Source: Chrysomallon squamiferum | Taxonomy: Eukaryota > Mollusca > Gastropoda > Neomphalida > Peltospiridae | Reading direction: 5' to 3' | Assembly (NCBI GenBank): GCA_012295275.1 | Contig: CM022676.1 | Coordinates: 14,831,312-14,895,311 of the forward strand | Length of the DNA: 64,000 nt | Part shown: piece by piece, positions 45,215 through 59,213 of the stretch | Position numbering within the stretch: the first letter of the stretch is position 1 | Layout of the letters: every line of letters starts with the position of its first letter | The notes under the pieces: generated by a model | The model's input: only the letters and a program-made list of their open reading frames with translations | Database searches by the model: none | What the model was told of the DNA's origin: nothing | Position numbers and translations under genes: made by a program

Positions 45215-46200
45215 GAAGTTTGGTCTGCCATGACACTTTCACTTCAGCAATCTAACGTCGAAATAACCATGCTTGACGAGATAAAGATTAGAGTTACTAG
45301 TTAGCATGCTTGCAGCTGCTTGACAAAATTTCAAAGACAATTAGATAAAAAAAACTACTTTTCATTCGTCTCATGTAACCGGTTTTAGTGACTGTAGCAT
45401 GTTGAACATTCGTAATTTTGAAGAAAAAGACAGAAACTCAAACTGGCGATATAACGCCAACAAACCATATTTCACGAGGTAAAAATTACAATTAAGAGCC
45501 TCGAAGCTGCTTCAAAAAATTTCAAAGATAATAAAACTAATTATTATGTCCAGCTTCTTTTCATTCGTGTCACATAACCGGTTTTAGTTATTGTAGCATG
45601 TTGAAAATTCCGTAAAAGTTTCAAGATGGCGATCGAAAACCGAAATTACACAGACCATATTTCACGAGGCGATCATAACAATTTAAAAAAACCATAACTT
45701 TTGATAAAATTTTAAAGACAGTAAGATAAAAAACTAATTATTATGTCCAGCTACTTTTCGTTCGTGTCCAGTAACCGGTTATTGTAGCATGTTGAAAATT
45801 CCGTAAAAGTTTCAAGATGGCGACCGAACACCAAAATGACCAACAGACCATTTTTGACGAGGCGATCATAACAGTTGAATGCGTCCAAGCATTTTAAAGA
45901 CAATAATATAAAAAACTAATTATTATGTCCAGCTACTTTTCATTCGTGTCACGTAACCGGTTTTAGTTATTGTAGCATGTTGAAAATTCTGTAAAAGTGT
46001 CACGATGGCGATCGAACACCGAAATGACCAAAATACCATATTTCACGAGGCAATCATAACAATTTAAAAAAACCATAACTTTTGATAAAATTTTAAAGAC
46101 AGTAAGATAAAAAACCAAAGTTAATGTCTACTTACCTTTCGTTCGTGTCCAGTAGCTGGTTTTAGTGGTTCAAGCGTGTTGAAAATTCGTAATTTTCTAA
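45215..46200 (+). repeat. Five tandem ~195-bp units upstream of the 44.1-kb ORF
   Basis: The marker 'accggtt' recurs at about 45378, 45577, 45774, 45956 and (as 'gctggtt') 46155, spacings of 182-199 bp. Each unit holds 'attcgtg..a', 'tgtagcatgttgaaaattc' and 'ccatatttcacgaggcgat'. Units 2-4 have 'caagatggcgaccg'-like words. The array lies on the promoter side of the minus-strand ORF. Confidence 0.9.
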
Positions 46201-46659
46201 AAGGCAGCGTAGGCATAGAAAAACTCAACGGAATCAAAATATTCGAAATCGTGAGCATTTATCAATATCCCGTCTGTGTTTATATGCAGAAATCCCAAGG
46301 AAAGAATATAACACGATCCAATGAAAAGCGAACAAACGGTGCCCCCCCCTCATGCAAAACACGATTTCTGTGGAACAGCTAATTGGTAAGAAACAGCAGC
46401 CGCTAATCGCGAGTATCTGCACATACCTAAAATATAAAAGTTATCACAAGATGCAATTAGTGACATGTTCTGACTGAAATATTTAAACAACATTAACATA
46501 TCAATTTGTATTACAAAACAGATTTCTTAATAATACATAATTATATTTCACATAAAAGGATTCCTCTTAGTTCCATAAGTTGGACGTATCGGCTTAACTT
46601 TATTTGCCAACATCTATTTATAAACACTAATGCCAAAGCGAAGCCAGCGAGCACTTCTA

Positions 46660-46890
46660 CTCGGTTATGTTAAATTATCGGTTGGTTGACGGAACAAGTT
46701 ATCATGGGAGATAACTTTATAAGCAGGTATTTTCTATTGGCTATCCTATTCAATACAAAAATTAATCGGCAAATGTGAAACAAATCTAGCGAACGTTTAG
46801 AACCGTTGTGTTAAAAAATTATCGGTTGGTTAACGAAACAAGTTATCATAGGAGATACTCTATAACCAGGTGATTGCTATTGGTTTTACT
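46660..46890 (+). promoter_or_regulatory. Duplicated CCAAT-containing segment, possible promoter
   Basis: Two direct copies (about 46665-46745 and 46806-46886). Each has 'ttatcggttggtt', 'acaagttatcat' and 'ctattgg' (CCAAT on the minus strand). Two CCAAT boxes upstream of the 195-bp array would suit a promoter for the minus-strand unit. There is no TATA or transcript evidence. Confidence 0.4.
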
Positions 46891-46899
46891 TTTCAGTTC

Positions 46900-48070
46900 C
46901 AGAATTAAAGTGTAATAAATAACCAATTACTTATCCGGAATAAAAAACAAGTAAATACTAAATTGTAAAAAAGAGAAGTGGAACGCCTGCAGATTTTGTA
47001 CTGCAAAGTCATTGATTTTCTTATTTTTCTCAACTGCTAAACTTTATTTACTGTCCTCATTTCAAGTTGGTTTACTTCAATTTTTATATTAATTTTTTTT
47101 TGAAAAATCCATGCATATCAGTTTATTTATTATTATTATTTTTATTATTATTATTATTATTATTATTTATCATCTGAATTAGGACAGTCATTGCAAATAA
47201 TTTACCAGTGTTGCAGTATTATAAGAATATAGATTTTCTTTGTTTTGCAGCTGAAAAGGATATGGTTATTCTGGGAGTTCTACAAAGCACTGCAATGAAC
47301 AAAGCAGAGAGAACTTGTATTTCTTTTTCTAATCATTAGAGTATTTTGATTATAAGCAGCAGTTAATTTGTAATTTCTCCTTTATTTTTAAATAGGACTA
47401 ATGTACTAAACATTACATTTGAATGTGTATGTGTGTCTGATTATACTTTTTTTTGTTTTTTCTTTTTTTTTTGTTCAATAATATTAGTCAGAACAAACTC
47501 ATAGCGTTATTGAAGCATTTCAAACTGAATGGGGTAACTTAGAGAGATATAAAAAAGTCAGGCAGAAGAAAATGTAATTCACACAGTTTTACATGTGAAG
47601 ACACAGAAAGGATAGTTCAGTTTTTGCAGCATTTTCCTCAAGCCTATGACTAATTTTGCTTGGGTGAGGCCCAGGATTCAAAGGCAGTGATTTGAAAATA
47701 CTGTCTGCATGTGAGACTAACACTACACTTTGGAGGGAGTATCAAAAGACTGCCATTACACTAGGTAAGAATTCATTTGAATAATGTGTAATTTTTGTAA
47801 CAGATTAAGTGATATTTACCAGAATCTCTTCTGAAACATTTATAAAGGAGTAAATATAAGTTTAGTGATATAGTTTTATTTCTTACATTAATTGATTTTA
47901 TATTATAGGATGCATTTGTTAGTTATTTTAACTTGTTTTCATATTTATTTTTAAGAAAAAACTGTGTTCTTTAGGATTACTTGTCAGTTTTATTTCACTG
48001 AAACTGATTTTTAATCCTTTTTTAGAACATCGTTTATCAGTCTGTATAAAATACATGTTCCTTTTATTTT
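46900..48070. other. Gene-free interval
   Basis: (TTA)n at about 47128-47168. The 47560-47760 part is less AT-rich but has no open frame that I can assign. Confidence 0.5.
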
Positions 48071-48077
48071 CCCAAAA

Positions 48078-48195
48078 CAGATCTGTGCTGGCAATGCAAA
48101 CAGTGAAAAGATACAGCAAACTGCCAGTCTTCCAGCAGAAGAGCAAATGACAATGTTTGGAAAGCAATTTGAGTATCTACAGACTGTGGAAGCCG
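48078..48195 (+). other. Candidate orphan exon
   Basis: After 'cccaaaacag' the plus strand is open: ICAGNANSEKIQQTASLPA then EEQMTMFGKQFEYLQTVEAE, RF. Balanced composition and a good acceptor suggest coding origin. No clear donor and no recognised domain. Confidence 0.3.
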
Positions 48196-48238
48196 AAAGA
48201 TTCTGTTATTTTATGTTATATTTTTGAGTTTATTTAAT

Positions 48239-49870
<1,632 letters not shown>

Positions 49871-49873
49871 CAG

Positions 49874-49925
49874 TTTATGGAATGTGAAACAGAAACTCAG
49901 ATGACAGGTGTTAATCAAGGAGATT
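49874..49925 (+). pseudogene. Possible CREB-like first coding exon remnant
   Basis: Between 'actactgcag' and a consensus donor 'gtaagt', ATG at 49877 gives MECETETQMTGVNQGD in 16 codons. The acidic/Gln start followed by a Q-rich exon (50101) recalls CREB/CREM. The similarity is weak and length short. Confidence 0.3.
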
Positions 49926-50100
49926 GTAAGTGAACAAATAAATATGAAATGCAGTATATAGCTCAGGTAAAACATTTGAAATTGTTTTCATTTTATATGT
50001 AGTTTTCTATTAAAGAAATGTCATCAGTGGAATCTTATGAACATACACTTTTGTGATTTTTATTTTTGACAACTTGTATTTTTTATTCACTCACATGCAG

Positions 50101-50260
50101 ACAGTTGTATAGCAGCAGCAGGCAGCATCGGTGACATCGGCAGTTAATGTGATACAGTGTCCTGATCAGACAACAACTGCATTGCAAGCAGCCAGTGTCA
50201 TTCAGTCCCAGCCACTTGTACAGCAACCAGCAGCATCAGTGACATTGTTATTGTAACTGA
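50101..50260 (+). pseudogene. Possible CREB-like Q-rich exon remnant
   Basis: The acceptor '...cacatgcag' ends at 50100. The frame reads TVV, a TAG (where Gln is expected), QQQAASVTSAVNVIQC, TTTALQAASVIQSQPLVQQP, AASVTLLL and a stop. The 'QAASVIQSQPLVQQ' pattern resembles the glutamine-rich transactivation region of CREB ('QAAQPSVIQSPQVQTVQ'). No KID or bZIP exon follows in the window. The phase from 49925 does not join this frame. Probably a fragmentary duplicate; other Q-rich activators could give a similar look. Confidence 0.35.
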
Positions 50261-50399
50261 CACACCTGATATGTGATTTCTGAAATAAATTAGGATAAAA
50301 CAGACAAAGTTTGTTTGTGCTGGATAATGTAAACAGCAAACCAGTAGAGTTTAGAAGAAGGTGAGCTAAAAAATTAATTTTAATTATATAGTTTTATTT

Positions 50400-50830
50400 T
50401 TAATTTATATGACTCTAGTTTAATAATAAAACTTTCTTGTATGTGTAAGGTTTCTATTTAGTGATGAAACTTCTTATTTATTAGATCAGGTCTGATTTCA
50501 GTTTTCTTCACAAAAGTTTATATATAAATACTAAGTTATCGTACTGTTTATAGCTTACTAATAATATCAGAAATCTTTAAAAGAAATGACAGTCTTAAAA
50601 TTAATTTGTTATTTTATCTGTGTAAGATTTTTCCTTTTCTCTGTTTTGTTTTAAAATGTCAAAATTAAAATTTGTCATGAGCAGTCTGAGATGGCCATTA
50701 CATCTACATGTTAAAAACAGAACAAATCATTTGATAAAATTTTAAAATTTTCTTTAAAAAATCTTAAATATTCAATTATTATATTCCAAATTCATATGTC
50801 GTTTCTGCAATAACAGTGTAACAATTTAAA

Positions 50831-50879
<49 letters not shown>

Positions 50880-52073
50880 ACTAAGTTGTAATGAAACAAA
50901 ATAATAATAAATAAAAAAACTAAAAAAACACTTTCACAATTTCACATTAAATAATTAAGATATGGCAACCAGAATATTTGAAATAAATAAAGTTAAAAAG
51001 TATAGTTTAGTTTAATTATTGAAACATTAGTCTTGATTATTACAGTAAAGTTATTAATAACTAGTCAGTAAGAAAAATAAAACCAAACATCTACATTTAG
51101 TACCAAAAATAAACATTTGAAATACCTGACATTAAAATTTAAATTATGCAAATAATCATTTTAACTAGGGAATAATAATAAAATAATGAGTAATTCCTAC
51201 CCCCAAAAACCAACATTATCACATTAACTAACAACTTATCTCCCCTTAGACCAGCATCATAAATTAGTACATGTAAGTAACATGTAAATACATTTATTTA
51301 ATAAAAATGACTGCAGTAAATACATTAGACATGTAATGACTTGATTAAAATGTTTGTATTGATAACTGTTGTTAATCAGTTAAATTTTAAAAACAAAGTG
51401 GAAAAAACAATAATAATAAAACGATGATTTACAGGTTCCAAACTGTTTTTCTATCTTACCTATGTAATAATAATAATAATAATAACAATAATAATATATT
51501 TTTATAAAATATTAATTTAGATAAATGATGATAAAATTTCTACATATTCATGATATTGTCATATATCTTACCACTACCAATAGTACCAGGCTGAATGTTT
51601 TCAATTTGTTTGTAACAAAACAAAATCACATTTCAGAATTTTACTTTGGAGACTGTTCTTACTCACAGGGAACTGTCGTTTTCAATAAGTTGCACTATAC
51701 TGGCGCCATCTTGGACATTTTGTAAGCATGTTTGGTGAAGCGTCAGGTTGTACAAGTGTTCTCAAAATAGCCAACTGTTTATAACAAGAATCTACATAAA
51801 CTAAATTATCTCATCTTGATACTGGGACTATGACTTGAGAGAAAATAATGATTTTGACTCAGTTTCTCAGCTAACTCACTAAATGATTGTTTTCACTTTC
51901 GACATCCAAGACAGCATAACAATGGGATCAAAATGATATATGTCATTGACATTTAATGTAGATATATTTTTAATTATTTAATCTGTCATCTGTGTAAGAC
52001 TTCAAATAAATGCAGAAAGAATTGTTTTAGGCAACCCGAATTATTCTGAAAAAAAAATAATGATAATAATAAC

Positions 52074-52122
<49 letters not shown>

Positions 52123-52600
52123 GATATCATAATCTATTTAATGTTGTTAAATCAAGAAGTTAAATCAAAATGCAAACACCAACAACTAACCTTAAATGAA
52201 TTCTAAGATATTCTGAACATGCGTTATCACATAGAATATAAGATAAGAATATTTTTGCAAGATAAATAATGAAACAACTAGACATGAAGAAATCTTAAAT
52301 ATCTGGGCAAAATTATTTGTATCAAATGTAAGTATGTCACATCTATTTAGGGTTTGCAATTTAGTAATCATGCATATTTCTTACTATAATATTTATATGA
52401 CAATAATTGCATACTAGGAATGGGCAAGACATATTTGTAACATTTTTAATATTATCAATTTTTTTTGTACTTGTTTATTTTATTTATTTATTTTTTTGTG
52501 CTAGTTTATTTTATTTTATCTATTTATATTTTTGTTTGTGCTTATTAATTTTATTATTATTATTACACTACATTTTTAACGATCCGAGGTATAACGTTTC
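50400..52600. other. Gene-free interval
   Basis: (TA)n at about 50837-50876, (AAT)n at 51466-51496 and 52070-52121, poly-A near 52050. No supported gene. Confidence 0.6.
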
Positions 52601-52619
52601 TTGTCCCCAGTACTATTAA

Positions 52620-52872
52620 CACACTATTTCTATCTGACCTAAATACAGACACTTGTTATCAGCAGACACGTTTATTAACAGCGACACCCATAAATTATTT
52701 CAGTGACGTGTTGTCAGCTCCAGTAAAAATACTCAAAAACAAGGACGTATTTTGTGTAAGCAGACAGCCATTTTGAGATTTTAAGGTAGTTTGCATTTCA
52801 TTGTGATTTAATATATACCGTGCTATTATTTGCTTAAAATAAATCAACAGTACTGAACATATAATATGTTTT

Positions 52873-52903
<31 letters not shown>

Positions 52904-53254
52904 GATTCCTCACGTCAGTGATCTATAGAAAAACCTTCAAACAGCAATTATTCCCTTCTACGAAATTCTCGACCAGGAAGTTTTTAAAGGTAAGCAGCCA
53001 TTTTAGTAATAGTAGTAGTTATAATAATAGCCATAGATGTAATAGTAGAAGTCCCAGTAGTAATTGTAGTAGAAGTAGTAGTAGATGTTTTAGTAATTGA
53101 AATAGTAGTAGTTTTTGTGTTCTTACACAGATTCCATTATCATCACCATTATCATAACCATCATTCTAATATAGTCGTATGTACTTTTAGCGGCTTATTC
53201 TATATTTTTACCTCTCTGTTATTTTATTTTATTTTATTTATTTTATTTATTTGT

Positions 53255-53289
<35 letters not shown>

Positions 53290-53890
53290 TTTGTTTGTCA
53301 GTTTATTATAGGTTAAGATCTCTGTTGTGATGGCATTAAGGTTAGGGTGATGGTATTAGGATAATAATACACTTTGAGATCAAATTATGATGATGTTTAT
53401 CAGTGGTTCAGATGGACAGATGTAGAGATAGGATTCAGGTAAGTAATATCACAAACGTTGTATTTAGAGTTAATTTAGGTTTGGTATTTGTGTTGGTTTA
53501 AGGGGAATTTAACGTTAAGATTACTAATTCCTGTAAACAGTTTCATGTATAAATAATATCCTGTTTAAACACTATGCCGAATAAAGAGCATCCTGTACGA
53601 TTCATCAATCTGTGAAAGAGAAAAACCTGTTTGTAAACAACATTACAACTAACTAAACACCCTCTTCTGCCAATCTCTTACAACCCTCTTTGTTTCTGCA
53701 ATGACGTATTTTCTACACTATTTGTGTTCACCCTGTAGCGCTCTCTTTATCTGTATTGTCAATAAGTGTCTTAATACTGAACCAGACTATTTTAAAAACG
53801 TTACTATTAATGAAAGTGTCCTAAAGGCTAGTATGAATAATATAAGTTATAACTTCGCTGGTTTTTATAGTTTTCTATTTTTTATATTTA

Positions 53891-53928
<38 letters not shown>

Positions 53929-56335
53929 AATATTTTTTATTTTTTATTTTTTATTTTTTGTATTCACTGGTTTATATCGTGATGGTTCTTCATATGTCTT
54001 TACAACAGTACACAGTTTCAAGACGTAATTGTTTAAAATAGGAAATTTGTTAATAATAATAGCATCTAAACCAATTAAAAAGAGAAAAACTAGTATACTG
54101 CTTAAAGAGAGCCAATGGTTGATACATGTTACCCTGTTCATCCAATCGTCTATATAAAATACCACTTCCTGCAAATTGGAAAGAAGTACACTTGATATGG
54201 GGACTGCAGATTTACTCTCATTTTATTTCAGCAGTCTTTAAAACAGCAAGTTTTAAACACACAAATCAGTAAACAAAATGTGTTTACAGTGTCGTTAATT
54301 AAAATATTTATTTCACCCTGCCTTCCTTCTTTATTTTATTTTTTCTCTTTTTGTCATTTCTTCATTCTTCTCTATCGTTTAATCTAACTTTCGTATCGGT
54401 TAGTTATCCGTTCCAACAACTGTGTAAAATATTATTCCATTTGCTTTCACCTACAATGGCAAACATAAAAAACATTACCGCTGTTACAGTTGCAGATGTG
54501 ACAAGCAACCTGATCATTACAGTTCGAGATTTTTTAAAAGACACGAAAACTATAATGTAGACCCGGACTTGAAAAGTATGTTGTATGACAACGAAGTTTT
54601 ACTTTCCACCAAATTTATTGTCTTTATCGTCATTATTAAGATTATATATCTTCTCACAATTTAAATAATTTCACACGTTTTCTGTTTATTTCTACACGTA
54701 TGCGCAGACACTGTATTAACAATGAATTTGTCAGATCGTTGTAAGTAACACCCAGCTATAGCTTTGTTCTCGTGTGACACACTGTTTTTATCTGACCTAC
54801 ATAAGAAACAAACAATCACGTGTTAGCTGTATCTTGATAGACTGGTGACGTTAGTATCGTCAGAGAAATAGGACATGCACACGATAAAATTAGTATGCTG
54901 CTGCTACTGTTGTTGTTGTTGTTGTTGTTCTCTTTCTTTTTCTTCTTCTTCTTATTATTACTATATATATATATATATGTGTGTGTGTATGTGTGTGTGT
55001 GTGTGTTACATCTGATTGATATGTGTATTATTCCTCCAGAAAAAAAAATATACTGATTGTAATATGTAAATAAATACATTTGTAGCAGTAGTAACAATAA
55101 TATTAGTGCCACTTGTAATGGTAGCAGTAGGTTTAATAGTGGAAGTGGCAGCTGCAGTAGTTGTAGTAGCAGCATAGGAGTAGCAGCCGTTGTTCCGAGA
55201 GTATTATTATTAGTTGTGTTAAAATAATTCCATTATTATTGTTGTTCCTGTTGTTGTTGTTGTCATCGTCAGTATTATCATAATCGTCATCATTCTAATA
55301 TAGTCCTATGAATTATTTGTAGCTTATGCCATATTGTTATCCTTCTGAATATTTAATTTCATTTATTTATTTATTTATATGCTCATTTTATTAATTAATT
55401 AGTTAATCCATTCTATTTATTCATTTATTTATTTATTTATTTATTGACATGATATCTCATTGATCAATAGTAGAACAATTAAACAGAAAGTACTCGCTTC
55501 TAAGAAATTACCGATCATAGTTGGCACCGATATAGTTCTAAACTAATAGTTACACTTGTGTTTCCGCTTTTTCTTTTAAATTTTTGTTGTTGTTCTTGTT
55601 GTTGTTGTCGCTGTTGTTGTTTTTGTTTTTTATATACATTTTATAACATAAATGTAAACAATGTTATGTAATAGGACTACCTAAAATTAATAGTTCTGCT
55701 TTGAGATAAAATGTGTCTAAGATGAGTGTACATGTCTCATAGCATGATTTGTTTATTTTAATCTCACGTTCAAACCTAAGAAGTGACACTTGATGACGTG
55801 TAAGATATTTGACGTCAGTAACATGTTTATCAGTGCAGCAGTCTGATAACCAAAAGTAAACAAAGCAGAAGTGAAACAAGTCGGCCATATTGAAAGCGAA
55901 TTCTGTATTATATTGTACTATCGTTTAACGATTCGAGTGATCTTAGTTTGATTATTTTTAGTTCTCTAACAAATACATCATTATAGTGTGAGGTGTTCTT
56001 TTATGTTAACATGGAAAACGTTACGTAAAGCCTGACTTGAAAATGTGTTGTCAGATAGCGAAATTGTATTTACGATTCTGGTGCATGAATCTTACGTATG
56101 AAGAATTTAATAATATTATTATCTAATGTTTTCTGTATTATTTTTCTATTTCCTTTCTATTTGGTTTATTGGAACTAATTCGGTTGTTATTGTTGTGTTT
56201 GTATGTAGTGTCCTTATTGAAATTATTTATCTTCTCACAATATAGACAAAGGCACAATGTATTAACAATGAATTTGTCACATCGTTCTAAATATCACAAG
56301 AGCATAAACATTTTAAACTTATCTTCAGTATATTT

Positions 56336-56366
<31 letters not shown>

Positions 56367-56560
56367 TATTACTACTACTACTACTACTACTACTAGTACT
56401 ACTACTACCACTACTACAACCCCATTAGTTATTATTTATCGGCGGCTTTTGATATATGTTAGCTATTTTATTTTTAGATCGGTTATACCTGCACTCTACA
56501 GTTGAGGTTAAACAGAAAGTAGTCGCGTATCCGAAATTATCGATCAGAAACTTTTGAGGT
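52620..56560 (+). repeat. Diverged direct repeats upstream of the BTB gene
   Basis: Segments at 54560-54750 and 56030-56292 share 'cttgaaaa.tgttgt', 'atttatcttctcacaat', 'tgtattaacaatgaatttgt' and 'ca.atcgtt' in the same order. Segments at 55474-55530 and 56502-56556 share 'ttaaacagaaagta.tcgc' and 'aaattaccgatca'. Segments at about 52630 and 54785 share 'tatctgaccta.ata'. Interspersed are (TTTA)n at 52867-52900 and 53235-53290, (TAG)-type triplets at 53005-53110, and (TTA)n at 53895-53925 and 56337-56360. It looks like an old tandem duplication of an upstream or first-exon region. Confidence 0.6.
55810..55817. promoter_or_regulatory. CRE palindrome TGACGTCA
   Basis: A full 8-bp cAMP-response-element palindrome about 1.25 kb upstream of the BTB start codon. 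A factor binding it is inference. Confidence 0.35.
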
Positions 56561-57058
56561 AGGTATCCATATTGAAATTACAACGAATTTTATATTGTTT
56601 CTACTATAGAAACATTGCATCGTGTTCCCTTAATTTGCTTATTTTCTTACATTTTTCTCACATAATTTTTCTATTTAGATGTGTCATTGATGGATAATTT
56701 TCTTGTCTTTCGAGGAGTAAAATCATATAAATATCCATAAGGACATTGCAATTTGAAAACCGTTTGTCCCACAGTGAAATAGTATTTATCTGACTGTGAC
56801 CAGATGATAATGATAATAATAATTAATGTTGTTGTCGTCGTCAACATCATAATAATCGCTTGTATAAGCATAAACCGTTTCTTTTTATCTTTTATCGATT
56901 TGCTATATATTTATCTATCCTTTTTCTTTTTTCTTTAATCTTATTATTTGTTTGCTCTAAGAATTGTTACAGTTCTGTCTGTACAATTTCTTTTTCCCTT
57001 TCTATTATTATTATTATTATTATTATCATTATTATTATCGTTTGTTTGTAGTGAAAAC

Positions 57059-58566
57059 ATGGCCACATCAGCTGAAATCACAAGTTGGCAGACAGGGAAG
57101 AAATTAACTCAGTGTATTGAACACGTTTTTCGTACGAAAGCTGACAGTGATATCAGATTTCTAGTGGGAGAAAATAAAACGACAATTGATGCGCATCGTT
57201 TCATACTCATGATTCGAAGCGAAGTTTTCCATCAAATGTTCTGTGGAGAACTTCGCGAACAAAGGAATATAGTTGTACCGGATGTGAAGGCAGAAATCTT
57301 CTCAGAATTTCTAAAGTATGTTAAAACACACACACACATACCACACACACACACATGGAAACACACGTAACAACACAGTGTGGAAGAGAGACATACATAC
57401 AGACAGAAACATTGATAACAATACAGTTTTTGTTAGTAATCTAATTATTTTCTAATTAATTGATCTCACTTAGTTATCTCACATTTTAAAGTCTTACTCT
57501 ACTTCTTTTACACAGATATCTTTACACGGATGACGTCGTCCTAACAGGCGACAACGTCACCGGTCTGCTGTATCTATCGAGGAAGTACATCATCACAACA
57601 CTTGAAGATGAATGCACACATTATTTGGAGTCGTCGCTGTCGTCACGGAATGCGTGCGTCGTGCTGGAACAAGCTCACCTGTTTGATGAACATGATCTAA
57701 GGAGAAAAAGTCTGGAATACATTTTGAAAAATGGCGACGAAGTTTTGAAGTCGGATGAAGTCACCGATCTTTGTCACGAATGTCTGGTTGAGATCGTACG
57801 ATCAGACGAACTGACAGCAGACGAGAAAAATGTTTTTGAAGCCGCTGTGAAGTGGGCTGACAGCGCGTGCAGGAAGCAAGGGAAGTCGACGAGTGAAAAA
57901 AACATGCGCGAAGCACTGGGAGAGGTCGTGAAGCACGTGCGTTATCCATTACTCGATCAGATGTATTTTGTAAAACACGTGACACCCACTCACATACTCA
58001 CTGCGATAGAAGAGTGCAAGATTTTGAAACACTTGGTGAGCAGTGATGAAGATGTTTCCCCTTTTAACTCAAACATGAGAACTGCAGTGATTCCTAAAAC
58101 ACAGATTACAATAAACAGGTTTGGTACGTATGGTTGCTGGTTGTCATCTTCTGGTAAAGAAGACGACGCCATTACTTTCTCTGTAAACAAAAACGCTTTA
58201 CTTCGCGGATTTCAGTTGTACGGTTACGATGATCCACAAAACTACGACGTCAGCGCCTTCGTCACTGACACAAGAACAGACGAAATACTGGACGAGTCTA
58301 CACTGACGCAGAGATATGAACACGTGTCTGACGTGTACGACGTCGTGTTCAGTCGTCCAGTGAAGATTACTAAAGACACTGAGTACAGCTTGTTTGTTCA
58401 TGTTAAGGGAGGAAACACATGGGGTGGATATCAAGGTAAATCAGAAATTGTTGTAGACTCTTTTGTTTGTACATTTTCTGAGTCACACAAATCTAAACAC
58501 AGTGACAGACAACTTCGTACGGATGTGACAGAAGGACAAATACCTGCTTTGTTATTTTTAGTGTGA
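57059..58566 (+). CDS. BTB-BACK-PHR protein (BTBD6/BTBD3-like)
   Basis: Two exons, 57059-57315 and 57516-58566 (donor 'gtatgt', acceptor 'cttttacacag', phase 2), 435 residues. The ATG at 57059 is in a good Kozak context (aaaacATGG). BTB/POZ about residues 15-125: SDIRFLVGENKTTIDAHRFI, LMIRSEVFHQMFCGEL, YLYTDDVVLTGDNVTGLLYL. BACK about 140-235: CVVLEQAHLFDEHDLRRKSL, FEAAVKWADSACRKQG, HVRYPLLDQMYFVKHV. PHR about 270-415: INRFGTYGCWLSSSGKEDD, LLRGFQLYGYDD, YSLFVHVKGGNTWGGYQGK, EIVVDSFVCTF. Proteins of this family act as substrate adaptors of Cullin-3 ubiquitin ligases (BTB binds CUL3; the PHR domain is thought to bind targets). It is somewhat shorter than vertebrate BTBD6/BTBD3, mainly at the N-terminus. 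Coding exons are clearly richer in GC and CpG than their surroundings. The frame is fully intact. Which BTBD paralogue it is cannot be decided here. The intron holds a (CA)n patch at about 57328-57355. Confidence 0.93.
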
Positions 58567-59213
58567 AAAACCATCGTTCAAATACTGTCACTTTTAGTCA
58601 TCAATGTGATCATATTTTTATTTTATTTATTTGTTTATTTACTTATTTACTTATTTTTGTTTACATTTTATATTTTTGATGACGTCAGGCAGCAGTGATG
58701 ACGTCATACACACTTTATTTGAAAGTTTCTAATCCACTGGCTTCTGTCAAACAGACACGTGTATAATGTACATAAACAACTCATTGCTTTATTTATTTCT
58801 TTAATATAGATTGTTTGATTACTTAATGTATTTTTTAAACTGTGATATAATAGAGGAAATATGTTACCTAAATATGTTAATTCTATATTCGAAAATAGTA
58901 TTATATTTATATATATGTAATTTGTTTTTCTTTGTTCATGGATGTCTTATTATTGAATATGCGTAAATATGTAGTATTTATTAGAGACCTAGGGGCATTT
59001 TATTTTAGTTTAAATATGTAAATTTTATATCATTCAGTATTCACTAAACGGGAGTCAAAATAACTTAATTATTTTTGTAATTATTTTGTTTCCGTCTTCC
59101 ATCTCTAAATTGATTGCCATGAATTACAAAGTATCTGTAAATGCCTAAATAAGATTAGTCTATAAACAAATATTATAAATTCTGTGTTTAGATTTTGTCA
59201 CAAATCAAATAAA
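58567..59213 (+). terminator. 3' UTR region of the BTB gene with poly(A) signal
   Basis: After the TGA, an AT-rich tail contains two CRE palindromes (58680-58706). A candidate poly(A) signal AATAAA lies at 59208-59213. Earlier weaker AT-rich candidates exist, so the true 3' end is uncertain. Confidence 0.4.
58680..58706. promoter_or_regulatory. Two CRE palindromes just downstream of the BTB stop
   Basis: TGACGTCA at 58680-58687 and again at 58699-58706, starts 19 bp apart, within an otherwise AT-rich 3' flank. Whether they act as enhancer sites or are by-products of a short local duplication ('gatgacgtca' twice) is not known. Confidence 0.4.

Noticed and set aside
45215-46200. CRISPR-like or satellite centromere array
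   Set aside because: Units are about 195 bp, only five in number and diverged, with no spacer pattern; a local tandem duplication explains them.
57761-58434. Three minus-strand frames of 66-78 codons
   Set aside because: Shadows inside the second exon of the BTB-BACK-PHR gene.
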